Notes under the pieces: model-generated
Told to the model about the DNA's origin: nothing
What the model saw: only the letters and a program-made list of their open reading frames with translations
Databases searched by the model: none
From: an uncultured Marinobacter sp.
GTDB lineage: Bacteria > Pseudomonadota > Gammaproteobacteria > Pseudomonadales > Oleiphilaceae
Assembly (NCBI RefSeq): GCF_947488835.1
Contig: NZ_CANLBK010000001.1
Span: 930,001-994,000, forward strand
DNA: 64,000 nt
Direction: 5' to 3'
In this document: piece by piece, positions 45,095 through 54,976 of the stretch
Layout: every line of letters begins with the position of its first letter
Position numbering within the stretch: position 1 is the stretch's first letter
Translations under genes and position numbers: made by a program

Positions 45095-45970
45095 TTGAGA
45101 AATCGCATTCTGGATCTCAACATGCTGCTGACCCTGGTGACCATTGCTGACACCGGCACAGTTACCGCTGCGGCAGAACAGCTGTCCTACACGCAATCCA
45201 CTGTCAGTATGCAGTTAAACCGTTTGGAGGCTGCCGTTGGGGTTCCGCTCCATGAGAAAGATGGGCGGCGGATCAGGTTTACTCCGGAAGGACAAAAACT
45301 GGTGGGTTACGCTCGCAAAATGCTGGAGCTGAACAATGAAGCCCTCGACGATGTCCAGCAACAACAGATATCCGGCGAGCTGAACCTCGGCATTCCGGAA
45401 GATTATGCCTTTCTTCTTACATCGGTATTGTCCCACTTCAACCGGCAATTTCCCGCGGTGCAGTTACAGGTGACCTGCAGATCAAGCGTCGAGTTGGTAA
45501 AACAGGTGCAGGCTGGCAGCATGGATTTGGCGGTCGTCACCCGCCAGGCTCGATCGCCCGGGGGCGAGGTCATCCGGCGCGAACCCTTGATGTGGGCAGT
45601 AGGCGCCACCGCTCAGCCATCGTTACTGGACCCAATCCCGCTGGCACTCTACTCTCCCGGCGCAGATGTGTTCCGTGACGCTGCAGAGCAAGCTTTGGCC
45701 AGTGCGGGACGGGATTGGCGAATGGCTTACTCAAGCCAATCCATGACGGGACTCATGCCGGTCGTAGCTGCCGGTCTTGCGGTGGTTGTGGTGACACGCA
45801 ATATGCTGACGCCACATCTTCGGGTACTGGATGAGCGAAACGGCATGCCACCACTGCATTCGGTTGATATAGCCCTGCACCGCCCACCCGGAAGACCCTC
45901 AGAGCCCGTGAAACAGCTGGCTGAGCTTATCCGCAGCCACCTGTCCACAGATGAACAAACCCTAAACTAA
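45095..45970 (+). CDS. LysR family transcriptional regulator
   Basis: 291 aa. Helix-turn-helix at residues 9-60 (LLTLVTIADTGTVTAAAEQLSYTQSTVS), then the co-inducer-binding domain (ELNLGIPEDYAFLLTSVL). The start is a TTG at 45095 with AGGA 9 nt upstream; no in-frame ATG precedes the HTH, and Met10 would truncate it. Probably controls the divergent DMT exporter. Confidence 0.88.
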   Translation: MRNRILDLNMLLTLVTIADTGTVTAAAEQLSYTQSTVSMQLNRLEAAVGVPLHEKDGRRIRFTPEGQKLVGYARKMLELNNEALDDVQQQQISGELNLGIPEDYAFLLTSVLSHFNRQFPAVQLQVTCRSSVELVKQVQAGSMDLAVVTRQARSPGGEVIRREPLMWAVGATAQPSLLDPIPLALYSPGADVFRDAAEQALASAGRDWRMAYSSQSMTGLMPVVAAGLAVVVVTRNMLTPHLRVLDERNGMPPLHSVDIALHRPPGRPSEPVKQLAELIRSHLSTDEQTLN

Positions 45971-46036
45971 TAGATACTCGGTGCGCTCACGCCATAAGAA
46001 TGACGGTCACAGCGCGCCACTATGACATCGAACCGA

Positions 46037-46588
46037 TCAGGAAAATGGAGAAGGGGCTTCTTTAAATTCCTCATACAATTCAGGGTGATCTTCCTTGAGG
46101 CGGGCCAGGTTAGCTTGCGCTCCTTCTGGCAACATTTTGAGCAGGCTTTTCTGTTCTTCTGGAGACAGTTTTTCGCGGAAGAATGGGAACAGTAGTTCTC
46201 GTTCCGCACGAAGATAGGCACCGTGAGCATCAAGGTAAGCCTTCAGATCATCGGCAAAGCGGTCCATCGGCACTACCGCGTCCAGCAGAATCATATCAAT
46301 GTTCTCTGAAAGCATATTCAGGCGATCCCGCAACGCCTGGTAATCTTCAGCAAGCTTCTGACCTACCTCACCTTCTTTGAACTTTTTAGCCACCAGGTGC
46401 TCGCTGTACAGCCTTTCCAGCGGCTTAACAAAGCTTTCCATGTATTCGAGTATGTAATCCACAACCTCTCTAATAAGATGAAAATCCGGGCGTTCGCCCT
46501 GGGTCAAGGATTCATACCTTAGCAAGAGTACGTGCAGCAACCGGGCCATGTTAGCGTGGTCGTGGCGTATTTGATTAAGCGTCGCCAT
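46037..46588 (-). CDS. Hemerythrin-like HHE domain protein
   Basis: 183 aa, all-helical four-helix bundle. Iron ligands fit the HHE pattern: His in IRHDHANMARLLH, Glu/His in YILEYMESF and LERLYSEHLVAKKF, and Glu in YLRAERELLFPFF. Likely a di-iron sensor or carrier of oxygen or nitric oxide; no partner domain is present. AAGGAGG lies 8 nt before the ATG, an unusually strong ribosome site. A TATAAT hexamer lies about 38 nt upstream of the ATG. Confidence 0.82.
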   Translation of the reverse strand: MATLNQIRHDHANMARLLHVLLLRYESLTQGERPDFHLIREVVDYILEYMESFVKPLERLYSEHLVAKKFKEGEVGQKLAEDYQALRDRLNMLSENIDMILLDAVVPMDRFADDLKAYLDAHGAYLRAERELLFPFFREKLSPEEQKSLLKMLPEGAQANLARLKEDHPELYEEFKEAPSPFS

Positions 46589-46834
46589 GTATAAGCCTCC
46601 TTATGATGGTAGCTCGTATTATAGCTATCTTTTCTAAGACCATATTGGATCGTTCGGTATTAGATTGCCAGCGCCCGCGACTACCCAAGCCACTTGATAC
46701 GAAATCCACACTGAGCCCCTCAACACCCATAGATGTTCTCTCAGGCTAGCTCATCAACTTAATTTGCCAACATGCCACCTGTTTGAGCACTATTGCACCC
46801 AAACTCTGAAAACCCACCTCAGGTAGACGCAGTA

Positions 46835-47689
46835 ATGAACTCGCCTCAGACCCATAGCATCATCACAAGCGCAGGCCACAACCTGACAGCACGCCTATTT
46901 TTATCCGAGTGCGAAGAAGTACGTGGTGTCTGTATTCTGGCGCCTGCCACCGGTGTGGCCCAGTACCTGTATGATGATTTTGCTCGCTGGCTAGCCGCAA
47001 AGGGCTTTCACGCCCTGACGTTTGATTACGAAGGTATGGGGCTGTCGGTAAACGGCCATGTAAAGCACAGCAAGAGCGACAAACTGAGCTGGGGGAAATA
47101 CGACTGCCCCGCGGTGCTTGATTTCGTGAAAGAGAACTTTAGTAACCTGAAACTCATCTGGATCGGCCACAGCGTGGGCGGACACATGATTGGTTTTATG
47201 GGCCACAACCCGGATATAGACCATGTGATTACCGTTGGCTGCGGCACAGGAACCTGGTGGCATAATTCGCCACCAACCAAACGCATGGCCTGGTTCCTCT
47301 GGTATTTTCTCGTGCCCACAGTAGTACCAATTGCAGGGTATTTCCCCGGCAACCGCCTGAAGTTCCTGTGTGATATGCCCAAGGGTGTCATCATGCAGTG
47401 GCGGCGCTGGTGCCTGAAAGAAGAGTATGCCGTAGGCTACGAGGGTGTTTGGTTACGGGAGCGCTTTGCCAGTGTACGTACACCGATTACTTCGATCGAG
47501 TTTTCAGATGACGAAATGATGTCACCTACCAATGTAAGAATGCTGCACGAGTTTTTTACCAACGCCCCCCAGCAGCATATTCGGGTAACACCGGAAGATA
47601 TCGACCAGAAGCGCATTGGACACATTGGCTGGCATAGAAATCGGTATGAGGTGTTATGGGAGAAGGTTTTTGCGCCGTTGCTCCAATGA
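46835..47689 (+). CDS. Alpha/beta hydrolase
   Basis: 284 aa from the ATG at 46835 (AGGTAG upstream); an alternative start at 46793 adds 14 residues. Nucleophile elbow GHSVGG (IWIGHSVGGHMIG), the oxyanion/HG-type region APATGVAQYLYDDFARWL, an Asp in FSDDEMMSP and His in KRIGHIGWHR complete a likely triad. The substrate is unknown; similar proteins are annotated as serine aminopeptidase-like esterases. Confidence 0.82.
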   Translation: MNSPQTHSIITSAGHNLTARLFLSECEEVRGVCILAPATGVAQYLYDDFARWLAAKGFHALTFDYEGMGLSVNGHVKHSKSDKLSWGKYDCPAVLDFVKENFSNLKLIWIGHSVGGHMIGFMGHNPDIDHVITVGCGTGTWWHNSPPTKRMAWFLWYFLVPTVVPIAGYFPGNRLKFLCDMPKGVIMQWRRWCLKEEYAVGYEGVWLRERFASVRTPITSIEFSDDEMMSPTNVRMLHEFFTNAPQQHIRVTPEDIDQKRIGHIGWHRNRYEVLWEKVFAPLLQ

Positions 47690-47751
47690 TGAGCGCAGCC
47701 ATCAGCCCCGCGCTCACCTTGGCATCTCAACTCTATATACAAAGCTGGAAT

Positions 47752-48051
47752 TTAAGGACAGTTGGTGGAGGCGATCTGATACTCAAGGGTTGCGCCAAGT
47801 ATTGGATACCGATTGGCAATATAAGTGCTCACCTTTCCGGCACACCAATCCAAAGCCAGGTTCTTCTCCTTATAATCCACGCCATCCCAGCACTGTGCGA
47901 GATCACTAGCCCTATTCGCAGGCAAACTGGATGCTGTTTTTGTGACGGTGCAAGAACTATAAGTTGAAGCCTTGGAGCCATCAGAATTTTCACTACCACC
48001 GCAACCCGCTACAAGCGCACAAAAGGATAAGGCTACCAGCGATGTTCTCAT
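47752..48051 (-). CDS. Small hypothetical lipoprotein
   Basis: 99 aa with a signal peptide and lipobox LVAGCGG. The mature part is rich in Ser, Thr and Cys (CTVTK, AQCWDG, DWCAG, TNCP), four cysteines likely in disulfides. No family recognised. Its ATG overlaps the upstream stop (ATGA), so it is translationally coupled to the next gene. Codon use and GC look lower than in the core genes around. Confidence 0.6.
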   Translation of the reverse strand: MRTSLVALSFCALVAGCGGSENSDGSKASTYSSCTVTKTASSLPANRASDLAQCWDGVDYKEKNLALDWCAGKVSTYIANRYPILGATLEYQIASTNCP

Positions 48052-48308
48052 TGAATGATTTCCCTTTTCTCTCCACACGCCAAATAGTCCAGCTTCATCC
48101 CCACCTGGACCTCTACCTTTTCACCTGGTAGACACGGATACTGCAGCCCTGAGCTGCCACCCAGCTCTCGGTACTCACCATTCATCCATAGATCGACAAG
48201 TTCATCCGACAAGTTGAGCACCGTTACCGAAGTCGCAGTCTTGGCTTCCGTACCAGCAAACGCAATGGATGACGCCAACAAACCGGCAATTACTAGTTTT
48301 AATCGCAT
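48048..48308 (-). CDS. Small hypothetical periplasmic protein
   Basis: 86 aa: signal peptide RLKLVIAGLLASSIAFA, then a short beta-rich domain (SVTVLNLSDELVDLWMNGEYRELG, KVEVQVGMKLDYLACGEK) with two Cys. Not recognised. Start of a two-gene coupled unit with the lipoprotein downstream. Confidence 0.6.
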   Translation of the reverse strand: MRLKLVIAGLLASSIAFAGTEAKTATSVTVLNLSDELVDLWMNGEYRELGGSSGLQYPCLPGEKVEVQVGMKLDYLACGEKREIIQ

Positions 48309-48401
48309 GTGATTCCCCAGCCTGAATGAGCAATTAATGAGTTCTTGAATAGGCAGATCAAGCAGCTAGAATTTCCCCAACCGTTATGACCTGCCCCGTG
48401 C

Positions 48402-48761
48402 TCACTCTGCTTCGTAAATTGGATTGCCTTCAATCTCAAAGTAGTCTTGCCCATAGATGAACGGAATCCAGAAGCCACCGCGCTTTACGGTGACATTGGA
48501 CAAACCAACAGCGCCCGGTCGCTGTTCAATAACATTGTCCATTGCTTCCTTCATGTTCGGGATCCCGGTGGGGATAAAGAAAATGATGTGAGCAGTATCA
48601 CGATCCACCAGCCGCTCGCTTTCATCTACACGGTGCTCGGTATTTTTAACATCCATATTTTTGGTGGATGCGACGGTAAAGTCACCTAGCCTGTGTGCAC
48701 AGCCACTCAAAAAAACTGTGCCACATACAACGCTAGCCAAGACTATATTTCGTGTTTTCAT
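48402..48761 (-). CDS. Hypothetical lipoprotein, TRL-like
   Basis: 119 aa with lipobox FLSGCAHRLGDFTVASTKN. The mature part (IIFFIPTGIPNMKEAMDNVIEQRPGAVGLSNVTV) recalls the TRL-like lipoprotein family, a weak match made by eye. Followed by the two small exported genes on the same strand with a 93-nt gap. Role unknown. Confidence 0.6.
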   Translation of the reverse strand: MKTRNIVLASVVCGTVFLSGCAHRLGDFTVASTKNMDVKNTEHRVDESERLVDRDTAHIIFFIPTGIPNMKEAMDNVIEQRPGAVGLSNVTVKRGGFWIPFIYGQDYFEIEGNPIYEAE

Positions 48762-49234
48762 TACTTCTCCTAGTTGTTAGAACCAACTTCATTACCAGCC
48801 CGGATCAAACCGCGCTTCCCTATGGTCTGCGACACTCTTTCATTTTCTGGGTGCCGCCAGCGGTAAGTCCTCTCACACACCGATGCCGCCAGAGAGAATT
48901 ACAAATTATTTAAGGCGGGGGGATAGTGCGTCAGATGAGCATTAAGGGGAAGCTCAACTTTGTAAAACTTAGTCATATAACCAATTGATCTTTAATGTAT
49001 TTGCATAAGCGAACCAATTCAGATCGCAGCTTGTGCCCTCCACTTGCCAAACATCATAACCAACGCATTCAGTCGAGAAGGTCGCAGGGGCAAAATGATC
49101 AACAAGGCGTTAATATGCACGGTGATATTGGGTTGAAACACCAACACTGGTTCTCGAAACCGGAACTGTGCAACGTTCAAGCGACACCGGTATAAAACTG
49201 TTTTCTAGATTATTCAGAAAGGAACTGCCGAACT
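48762..49234. other. Gene-free interval
   Basis: 473 nt with no supported gene on either strand; a 66-codon plus-strand frame (48995-49195) has no ribosome site or recognisable product. A TATAAA (about 49191) may be part of the promoter of the downstream nucleotidase. Nothing else is seen. Confidence 0.5.
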
Positions 49235-50173
49235 ATGCCCTACCCCATAGAAGACAAGCTCGTGATCGCAGTGTCCTCAAGCGCCCTGTTTGATCTGGCA
49301 AAGTCTGACCGTGTGTTTCGTGAGCAGGGAGAAACAGCCTACCGGAAACATCAGGAAGCCAATCTGGACAAGCCTTTACGCAAGGGCGTTGCTTTTCCTT
49401 TCGTAAGACGATTTTTGAGCATTAACCAGAAGTTTCCTGAGCAATGCCCGGTGGAAGTTGTATTGCTGTCGCGCAATTCGGTGATCACCGGCAAGCGGGT
49501 ATTTCACTCCATTCACCACCGTGGTCTGGATATTACCCGGGCTGCGTTTCTGGAAGGTAAATCACCCTACGCCTACATTCCGGCGTTTAATGCTTCGCTG
49601 TTTTTGTCGGCGAATGCCAGTGATGTGTCACAGGCGATTGATTATGGCTATGCGGCGGGCACGGTTTTGCCAAGTAAGGTAGTGGATGATGCAGGTGATA
49701 CCGAGCTACGCATTGCTTTCGATTTTGATGGTGTCATTGCCGATGATGCTTCTGAGCGAGTATACAAAGCTGGTTCCCTGGAAGACTTTCAGGAGCACGA
49801 AACTTCCCGCTCCCAAATACCCCACAGCCCCGGCCCGCTTGCGGATTTGTTCCGCAAGCTTTCCCACCTGCAAAAACTGGAAGACCAGGCGCTCACAGAA
49901 GACCCGACTTATAAGCGAATATTGCGAACCGCCATTGTAACTGCCCGCAATGCGCCTTCCCACGAGCGTGTGATTACGACACTGGAACACTGGGGCGTGG
50001 ACGCCAACGAGGTTTTCTTCCTGGGCGGAATGAAGAAAGACCGCATTCTGAACGTGCTCAAGCCCCACATGTTTTTTGATGACCAGCGTTCGCATCTGGA
50101 ATCCGATGCGGGGGATATTCCGATGGTGCATATTCCGTTTGGGGTGGCGAATGCAGATAGAGAGCGTATCTAG
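49235..50173 (+). CDS. Cytosolic 5'-nucleotidase family protein
   Basis: 312 aa of the NT5C1-like 5'-nucleotidase family (Pfam 5-nucleotidase). N-terminal LVIAVSSSALFDLAKSDRVF, LNLSRNSVITGKRVF-type loop, and the HAD-like DxD motif in RIAFDFDGVIADD; FFDDQRSHLE serves the later acidic motif. Dephosphorylates nucleoside monophosphates in eukaryotic relatives. Stands alone between a gene-free stretch and dusA. GGAAC precedes the ATG. Confidence 0.85.
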   Translation: MPYPIEDKLVIAVSSSALFDLAKSDRVFREQGETAYRKHQEANLDKPLRKGVAFPFVRRFLSINQKFPEQCPVEVVLLSRNSVITGKRVFHSIHHRGLDITRAAFLEGKSPYAYIPAFNASLFLSANASDVSQAIDYGYAAGTVLPSKVVDDAGDTELRIAFDFDGVIADDASERVYKAGSLEDFQEHETSRSQIPHSPGPLADLFRKLSHLQKLEDQALTEDPTYKRILRTAIVTARNAPSHERVITTLEHWGVDANEVFFLGGMKKDRILNVLKPHMFFDDQRSHLESDAGDIPMVHIPFGVANADRERI

Positions 50174-50314
50174 TCAAGCGGGCATCGGCTTTTACTAATA
50201 GTACGATACGAGCCCCATAGACCGACGAAGTCGTTTTCCTGATAGAATTAGCCCCATTATCTAAAGCTTTTTTGCAGCACCCAGATCCGATATGCCAGCC
50301 AAACTGAGCAATAA

Positions 50315-51385
50315 ATGATTAACTCCACAGTTTCAGAAAGCGTCGAAATTCCCGTTACACCCTCTAGAAACCTCGGACCAGAGCCATCCCGGCGCTTTTG
50401 CGTCGCGCCAATGATGGATTGGACCACACCACACTATAGGTATCTCGCTCGCCTACTAAGCCGGCACACACTGCTTTATACCGAGATGGTCACCACCGGT
50501 GCACTGATTCACGGCGATACTGAACGGTTTCTGCGACACGACCCTGCGGAATACCCTTTGGCACTCCAGCTTGGAGGCAGCGATGCGGGGGAGCTTGCGC
50601 ACTGCGCGCGGCTTGCTGAGCAGTATGGCTTCAGTGAAGTAAACCTGAACGTTGGCTGCCCAAGCGACCGGGTTCAGAACAACATGATCGGCGCGTGTTT
50701 AATGGGGCATCCGGATAAGGTGGCAGATGCGGTTCGGGCAATGATCGAAGCAACTCAGCTTCCGGTTACAGTAAAGCACCGCATTGGTATTAACGGTCGT
50801 GAATCCTGGGAGGATCTTTGTGAATTTGTAGACAAGGTCTCCGCTGCCGGCTGTCGCACATTTATAGTTCACGCCCGCATCGCGATTCTTGAGGGGCTCA
50901 GCCCGAAGGAAAACCGGGATGTCCCGCCATTGAAATACGACTGGGCCTACCGCCTGAAACAGAAGTATCCACACCTGGAGATCATCATCAACGGCGGTAT
51001 CAAAACCTTTGAAGAGTGCCATGAACACCTGAAGCACACAGACGGTGTAATGCTGGGCCGGGAGGCTTACCACAACCCTTGGCTTCTGGCTGGCGTAGAT
51101 GCCGAGTTTTTTGGTGTCACACTTTCAGCCACCTCTCGCCACGATGCACTCAGAGCCATGTATCCGTTTATTGAGAGTGAACTGAAGCGCGGCGTGTTCC
51201 TTGGCCACATGTCCCGGCATTTTCTGGGCCTGTTTCATGGCATGCCCGGTGGCCGTCAGTTCCGCCGTTACATCAGCGAGAACGCCCATAAGCCAGGCGC
51301 AGGTCTGGAGGTGATTCAAACAGCATTGGAGAAAGTTCCTGAGTCACAGCAGTCCCAGCAAATGGAAGCCGTAACACGCGCCTGA
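50315..51385 (+). CDS. dusA: tRNA-dihydrouridine synthase A
   Basis: 356-aa flavoenzyme that reduces uridine 20/20a in tRNA. The DusA start block RRFCVAPMMDWTTPHYRYLARLLS, TEMVTTGALIHGD, the catalytic Cys in VNLNVGCPSDRVQNNMIGACLMG and the HARIAILEGLSPKENRDVPPL loop are all DusA-type. The first 25 residues before the core are extra and variable. Confidence 0.94.
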   Translation: MINSTVSESVEIPVTPSRNLGPEPSRRFCVAPMMDWTTPHYRYLARLLSRHTLLYTEMVTTGALIHGDTERFLRHDPAEYPLALQLGGSDAGELAHCARLAEQYGFSEVNLNVGCPSDRVQNNMIGACLMGHPDKVADAVRAMIEATQLPVTVKHRIGINGRESWEDLCEFVDKVSAAGCRTFIVHARIAILEGLSPKENRDVPPLKYDWAYRLKQKYPHLEIIINGGIKTFEECHEHLKHTDGVMLGREAYHNPWLLAGVDAEFFGVTLSATSRHDALRAMYPFIESELKRGVFLGHMSRHFLGLFHGMPGGRQFRRYISENAHKPGAGLEVIQTALEKVPESQQSQQMEAVTRA

Positions 51386-51526
51386 CCCTCGTCCATAAGC
51401 CTCTATTACCGAAACCTTACCTTTTGCTGTCTTGTTCCTGTCTTTACAGCCCGTTATTGTAGAACCACTACCCGCATCCGGGATTTGGATGTGCTGATAA
51501 CAAAATCAACCGGGACGACGTTACGA

Positions 51527-52495
51527 ATGACCAACAAGCTAGACCAACTGAAAACCATGACCACGGTAGTGGCAGATACCGGCGATATCGATGCCATCGC
51601 CCAATGGCGCCCCGAGGATGCCACCACAAACCCCTCGTTGTTGCTGAAGGCGGCTGCTTCCGATGCCTACCGGCCTATGCTTGAGCGAGCAGTAGCCATG
51701 GCCCGTAAACAGGGCGGCTCGGTTGCCGAGCAGTTAACCCTGGCTACGGATATGCTCGCTGTACTCGCAGGTCAGGAAATCCTCAGTTTGATACCGGGCG
51801 TGGTGTCTACAGAAGTGGATGCACGTTTGTCATTTGATACCGAGGCTACGCTCAAGCGGGCCCGTCGCCTGATCGAGCTTTACGATCAGCAAGGCGTAGA
51901 TACAAGCCGGGTTCTGATCAAGATAGCAGCTACCTGGGAAGGCATCCGCGCCGCGGAGATACTTGAGCAGGAAGGTATTCGCTGCAACCTTACATTGCTG
52001 TTCTCATTTGTTCAGGCGGCGGCCTGTGCACAGGCCGGAGCCTTCCTGATTTCGCCGTTTGTTGGCCGCATCCTCGACTGGCACCTAGCCAACAGTGGTC
52101 GTGATCACTTCCCCGCTGCCGAAGACCCCGGCGTACTCTCTGTCGCGAGAATCTACAACTACTACAAGGCAAATGGTTACAGCACCGTAGTTATGGGCGC
52201 CAGCTTCCGGAATATCGGTGAGATCGAAATGCTCGCTGGCTGCGACCGGCTCACCATCAGCCCCACGTTACTCCAGGAGCTGAAAGACGACAATGGCAGC
52301 CTGGAGCGCAAGCTTTCAGCCGCCGGCGCCTCTTCAACCGATGGTTTCGGGGTTCTGGATGAAAAGCGCTTCCGTTGGGAGTCTAACGAAGATGCCATGG
52401 CCACTGAAAAACTGGCAGATGGCATTCGTCGCTTTACCATTGACCAGATTGAATTGGAAAACCGGGTTCGCCAGCTGGCCTCGAAGGCGGCCTGA
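51527..52495 (+). CDS. tal: Transaldolase
   Basis: 322 aa TIM-barrel enzyme of the pentose phosphate pathway. Start at the ATG 51527 ([20 protein letters not shown]). Motifs [22 protein letters not shown], the Schiff-base Lys in [15 protein letters not shown], and [11 protein letters not shown]. TalB type. Divided by 52 nt from the TerB-like gene. Confidence 0.95.
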   Translation: MTNKLDQLKTMTTVVADTGDIDAIAQWRPEDATTNPSLLLKAAASDAYRPMLERAVAMARKQGGSVAEQLTLATDMLAVLAGQEILSLIPGVVSTEVDARLSFDTEATLKRARRLIELYDQQGVDTSRVLIKIAATWEGIRAAEILEQEGIRCNLTLLFSFVQAAACAQAGAFLISPFVGRILDWHLANSGRDHFPAAEDPGVLSVARIYNYYKANGYSTVVMGASFRNIGEIEMLAGCDRLTISPTLLQELKDDNGSLERKLSAAGASSTDGFGVLDEKRFRWESNEDAMATEKLADGIRRFTIDQIELENRVRQLASKAA

Positions 52496-52547
52496 ACCCA
52501 ATGCCGTTTCAATGCAATCCAACATACCCAAACAACCGGGTCAGACT

Positions 52548-52997
52548 ATGATTGAAAGCCTTAAAAAGCTGTTTAGTGCACCGGAAACGGAGCATCGTAA
52601 ACCCGATGAGCATCAGCTCGCGATTGCTGCAACTGCGTTAATGGTTCAGCTATCACAGGTCGATAACGAACAGGATGAGCGAGAACTCCAGGCGATTATA
52701 GATTGCGCCATAAAAGCTCATAATCTAACCCGGAAAGAAGCGGAAGATATTCTGAAAGCCGCCCTGAATCAGGCAGAGGATGCCACGTCTCTTTATGAGT
52801 TTACCGGGCAGATTAACGAGGCGCTGGATCAGGATGCCAAGCAGTCATTGCTGGAGAACATCTGGCATGTTGCCCTTGCTGATGATCGCATCGACAAATA
52901 CGAAGAACACCTTATTCGCCGTATTGCTGATTTGCTGCATCTTAACCACCGGGAATTCATGCAGGCGCGGCATAGGGCTGAGAGCGTACGCTCTTAG
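52548..52997 (+). CDS. TerB-like (COG4103) protein
   Basis: 149-aa helical protein with the TerB-type core: LAIAATALMVQLSQVDNEQDERELQAII and the parallel DDRIDKYEEHLIRRIADLLHL, each with an acidic patch that binds metal in tellurite-resistance TerB. No other ter genes are near, so a tellurite role is not implied. The frame extends far upstream through tal, but the ATG at 52548 is the first sensible start. Confidence 0.8.
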   Translation: MIESLKKLFSAPETEHRKPDEHQLAIAATALMVQLSQVDNEQDERELQAIIDCAIKAHNLTRKEAEDILKAALNQAEDATSLYEFTGQINEALDQDAKQSLLENIWHVALADDRIDKYEEHLIRRIADLLHLNHREFMQARHRAESVRS

Positions 52998-53021
52998 CTT
53001 GTAGACCACTCAGGAGACAGC

Positions 53022-54149
53022 ATGCTAGCCATACTTCACCCCAACACGCCTCTGGATAGCGACGCCTATCGGCAGACAATGCACTACCTGGAACATCTGC
53101 CCGGCGTGACCGTGCGGGTACACGAGATTCAGGGCGTTAGCCAACGACTGACCGAAATATACTTATTGGGCGACACCAAGCCGCTCGATAAAGAAGATAT
53201 CGAAGCCCTGCCGGCTGTTGAACGCGTCATCCGCATTTCCGACGACTACCGGATTCTTGGGCGCCACCGGGACGACAACCGGCAAACAGGCTTTAGCTAT
53301 AACGGTGTCGATTTCAACCAGTCCAACCTCAATATTTTTGCAGGGCTCTGTGCTGTCGATATACCAGAGCATGTTGAAATGATGCTGAAGGCCCTGGAGG
53401 AAAATGGCCAGGTGTGCACCCGTATGGGCGCCTACAAGCCCCGCACCAACCCCTATTCGTTCCAGGGGCATGGCAAGGGCTGCCTGCCTTGGGTATTTGA
53501 AAAAGCCGGTAAACACGGCATTAAAGTGGTGGCCATGGAAATCACCCATGAAAGCCACATAGAAGAGATTGATACCTGCCTCGAAAAACTTGGGCGGCCT
53601 ACGGGCGTCATGCTTCAGGTCGGCACCCGGAACACACAGAACTTTGAATTGCTAAAAGCCATTGGCCGGCAGCGCACCTATCCGGTTCTGCTCAAGCGTG
53701 GGTTCGGCATCACCCTGAACGAATCCCTGAACGCGGCGGAATATCTGGCCAGCGAAGGCAACGCTAACGTTATATTCTGTCTGCGCGGCATGAAAACCGA
53801 AGCTGGCCAGCCGCACCGCAACATGGTGGATTTTGCCCATGTACCTGCGGTTAAACGGCTGACGCGTATGCCGGTTTGCGTCGACCCGTCCCATTCTGTG
53901 GGCACCCGGGAAAAATCCCCGGACGGCATCCTCGACGTAATGCACGCGACGGCACAAGGCGTGATTGCAGGGGCCAATATGGTGCTGGTGGACTTCCACC
54001 CGAAACCAGAGAAAGCCCTGGTAGACGGGCCTCAGGCCTTGCTTATGAACGAACTGCCAGCCTACCTTGAAGATATACATCTGTGCCACGACACCTGGAA
54101 AAAGCGCCAGGCCATTTACCAACGTTTAAAAGGTGAAGTACCGGAATGA
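53022..54149 (+). CDS. 3-deoxy-7-phosphoheptulonate synthase, type I-beta
   Basis: First enzyme of the shikimate pathway (PEP plus erythrose-4-phosphate). 375 aa: an N-terminal ferredoxin-like regulatory part (about 1-70) as in Bacillus and Thermotoga enzymes, then the barrel with RMGAYKPRTNPYSFQGHGKG, GTRNTQNFELL, PVLLKRGF, FCLRGM and metal-binding DPSHSVGTR. GGAGACAGC precedes the ATG. Together with tal upstream, erythrose-4-phosphate supply is at hand. The ATGA overlap couples the next gene. Confidence 0.93.
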   Translation: MLAILHPNTPLDSDAYRQTMHYLEHLPGVTVRVHEIQGVSQRLTEIYLLGDTKPLDKEDIEALPAVERVIRISDDYRILGRHRDDNRQTGFSYNGVDFNQSNLNIFAGLCAVDIPEHVEMMLKALEENGQVCTRMGAYKPRTNPYSFQGHGKGCLPWVFEKAGKHGIKVVAMEITHESHIEEIDTCLEKLGRPTGVMLQVGTRNTQNFELLKAIGRQRTYPVLLKRGFGITLNESLNAAEYLASEGNANVIFCLRGMKTEAGQPHRNMVDFAHVPAVKRLTRMPVCVDPSHSVGTREKSPDGILDVMHATAQGVIAGANMVLVDFHPKPEKALVDGPQALLMNELPAYLEDIHLCHDTWKKRQAIYQRLKGEVPE

Positions 54150-54940
54150 TCGTCTACGGACACAGGGGGGCTAAAGGTGAAGCCCCCGAGAACACGCTGC
54201 CCGGTTTCAGGCACGCCTACAGGCAGGGTGTAAGGCATTTTGAGCTGGATTTGGTGCTATCAAAAGATGGTAAACCTGTGCTGGCGCACGACTTAACCGT
54301 CGATCGTACAACCGATCAGAAAGGCGAGGTAGCTCGTTATACCGCTGCTGAACTTGCCTCAATGGACGCACGCAAAAACACAAGCCCATGGCCATCCCCA
54401 GCGGGAATTCCATCGTTGGAAGATTTGCTCGATCAGTTCCAGGACCTCGAGCATTTACAGCTTGAAGTGAAGTCAGACAGTCGCGCCAGGTTGAATATCC
54501 TTTGCAATCGACTAACAGAAATCATTCAACATCGGGATCTTTACCAAACGGCTGCGATTACCTCGGCAGACACCTGGTTTTTGAAGGAAATTCGCAGAAG
54601 GAACAAACGCATTCGCACCGGGCTGGTGGCAGAGCGACGATTCCCCAGGCCCATTGGACTGGCTGCGAGGTTGGGCTGCAAGTACTTATGCATCAACTGG
54701 AAGCTGTGCTCACCGCAGCTTGTGGAAAATGCGCGCCGTAAAGGAATGCACGTATCCTGCTGGACCGTGAACAGCATCCAGGACATGCTCCGGCTCGAAG
54801 CTATGGGCATAGACAGCGTTATTACAGACTACCCTACAAGCACGCGCATGTTCTTTGATAACCGCGCACGCGCTTCTCTGTCCCTGCCTGAACGCAGTGA
54901 AAGCAAGCCGGCAGATAATATGATTTTACCCGCCGGCTGA
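54146..54940 (+). CDS. Glycerophosphodiester phosphodiesterase
   Basis: 264-aa GDPD/UgpQ-type enzyme. Start block VYGHRGAKGEAPENTLPGF with catalytic His/Arg, then FELDLVLSKDGKPVLAHD (metal ligands Glu/Asp, His). No signal peptide, so cytoplasmic. Its ATG overlaps the DAHP synthase stop by 4 nt. The last 35 or so residues are a variable Arg/Ser-rich tail. Confidence 0.9.
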   Translation: MIVYGHRGAKGEAPENTLPGFRHAYRQGVRHFELDLVLSKDGKPVLAHDLTVDRTTDQKGEVARYTAAELASMDARKNTSPWPSPAGIPSLEDLLDQFQDLEHLQLEVKSDSRARLNILCNRLTEIIQHRDLYQTAAITSADTWFLKEIRRRNKRIRTGLVAERRFPRPIGLAARLGCKYLCINWKLCSPQLVENARRKGMHVSCWTVNSIQDMLRLEAMGIDSVITDYPTSTRMFFDNRARASLSLPERSESKPADNMILPAG

Positions 54941-54947
54941 CTTTGAA

Positions 54948-54976
54948 CCTGAACCGGTCAGAAGATCCGGTTCAGG
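54948..54976. terminator. Hairpin between convergent GDPD and sthA
   Basis: CCTGAACCGG and CCGGTTCAGG form a perfect 10-bp stem with a 9-nt loop. The right arm spans the last codons of sthA and the loop holds its stop. No T-run follows. Likely marks or stabilises mRNA ends of the two converging units. Confidence 0.55.

Noticed and set aside
49055-49120. Possible integron attC-like site (AACGCATT and AAGGCGTT as an imperfect inverted pair).
   Set aside because: One mismatch in eight, the GTTRRRY core is not met, and no integrase or series of similar sites was found.
52548-52997. Tellurite-resistance gene.
   Set aside because: TerB-like fold only; no terC, terD or terE nearby, so no resistance function is claimed.
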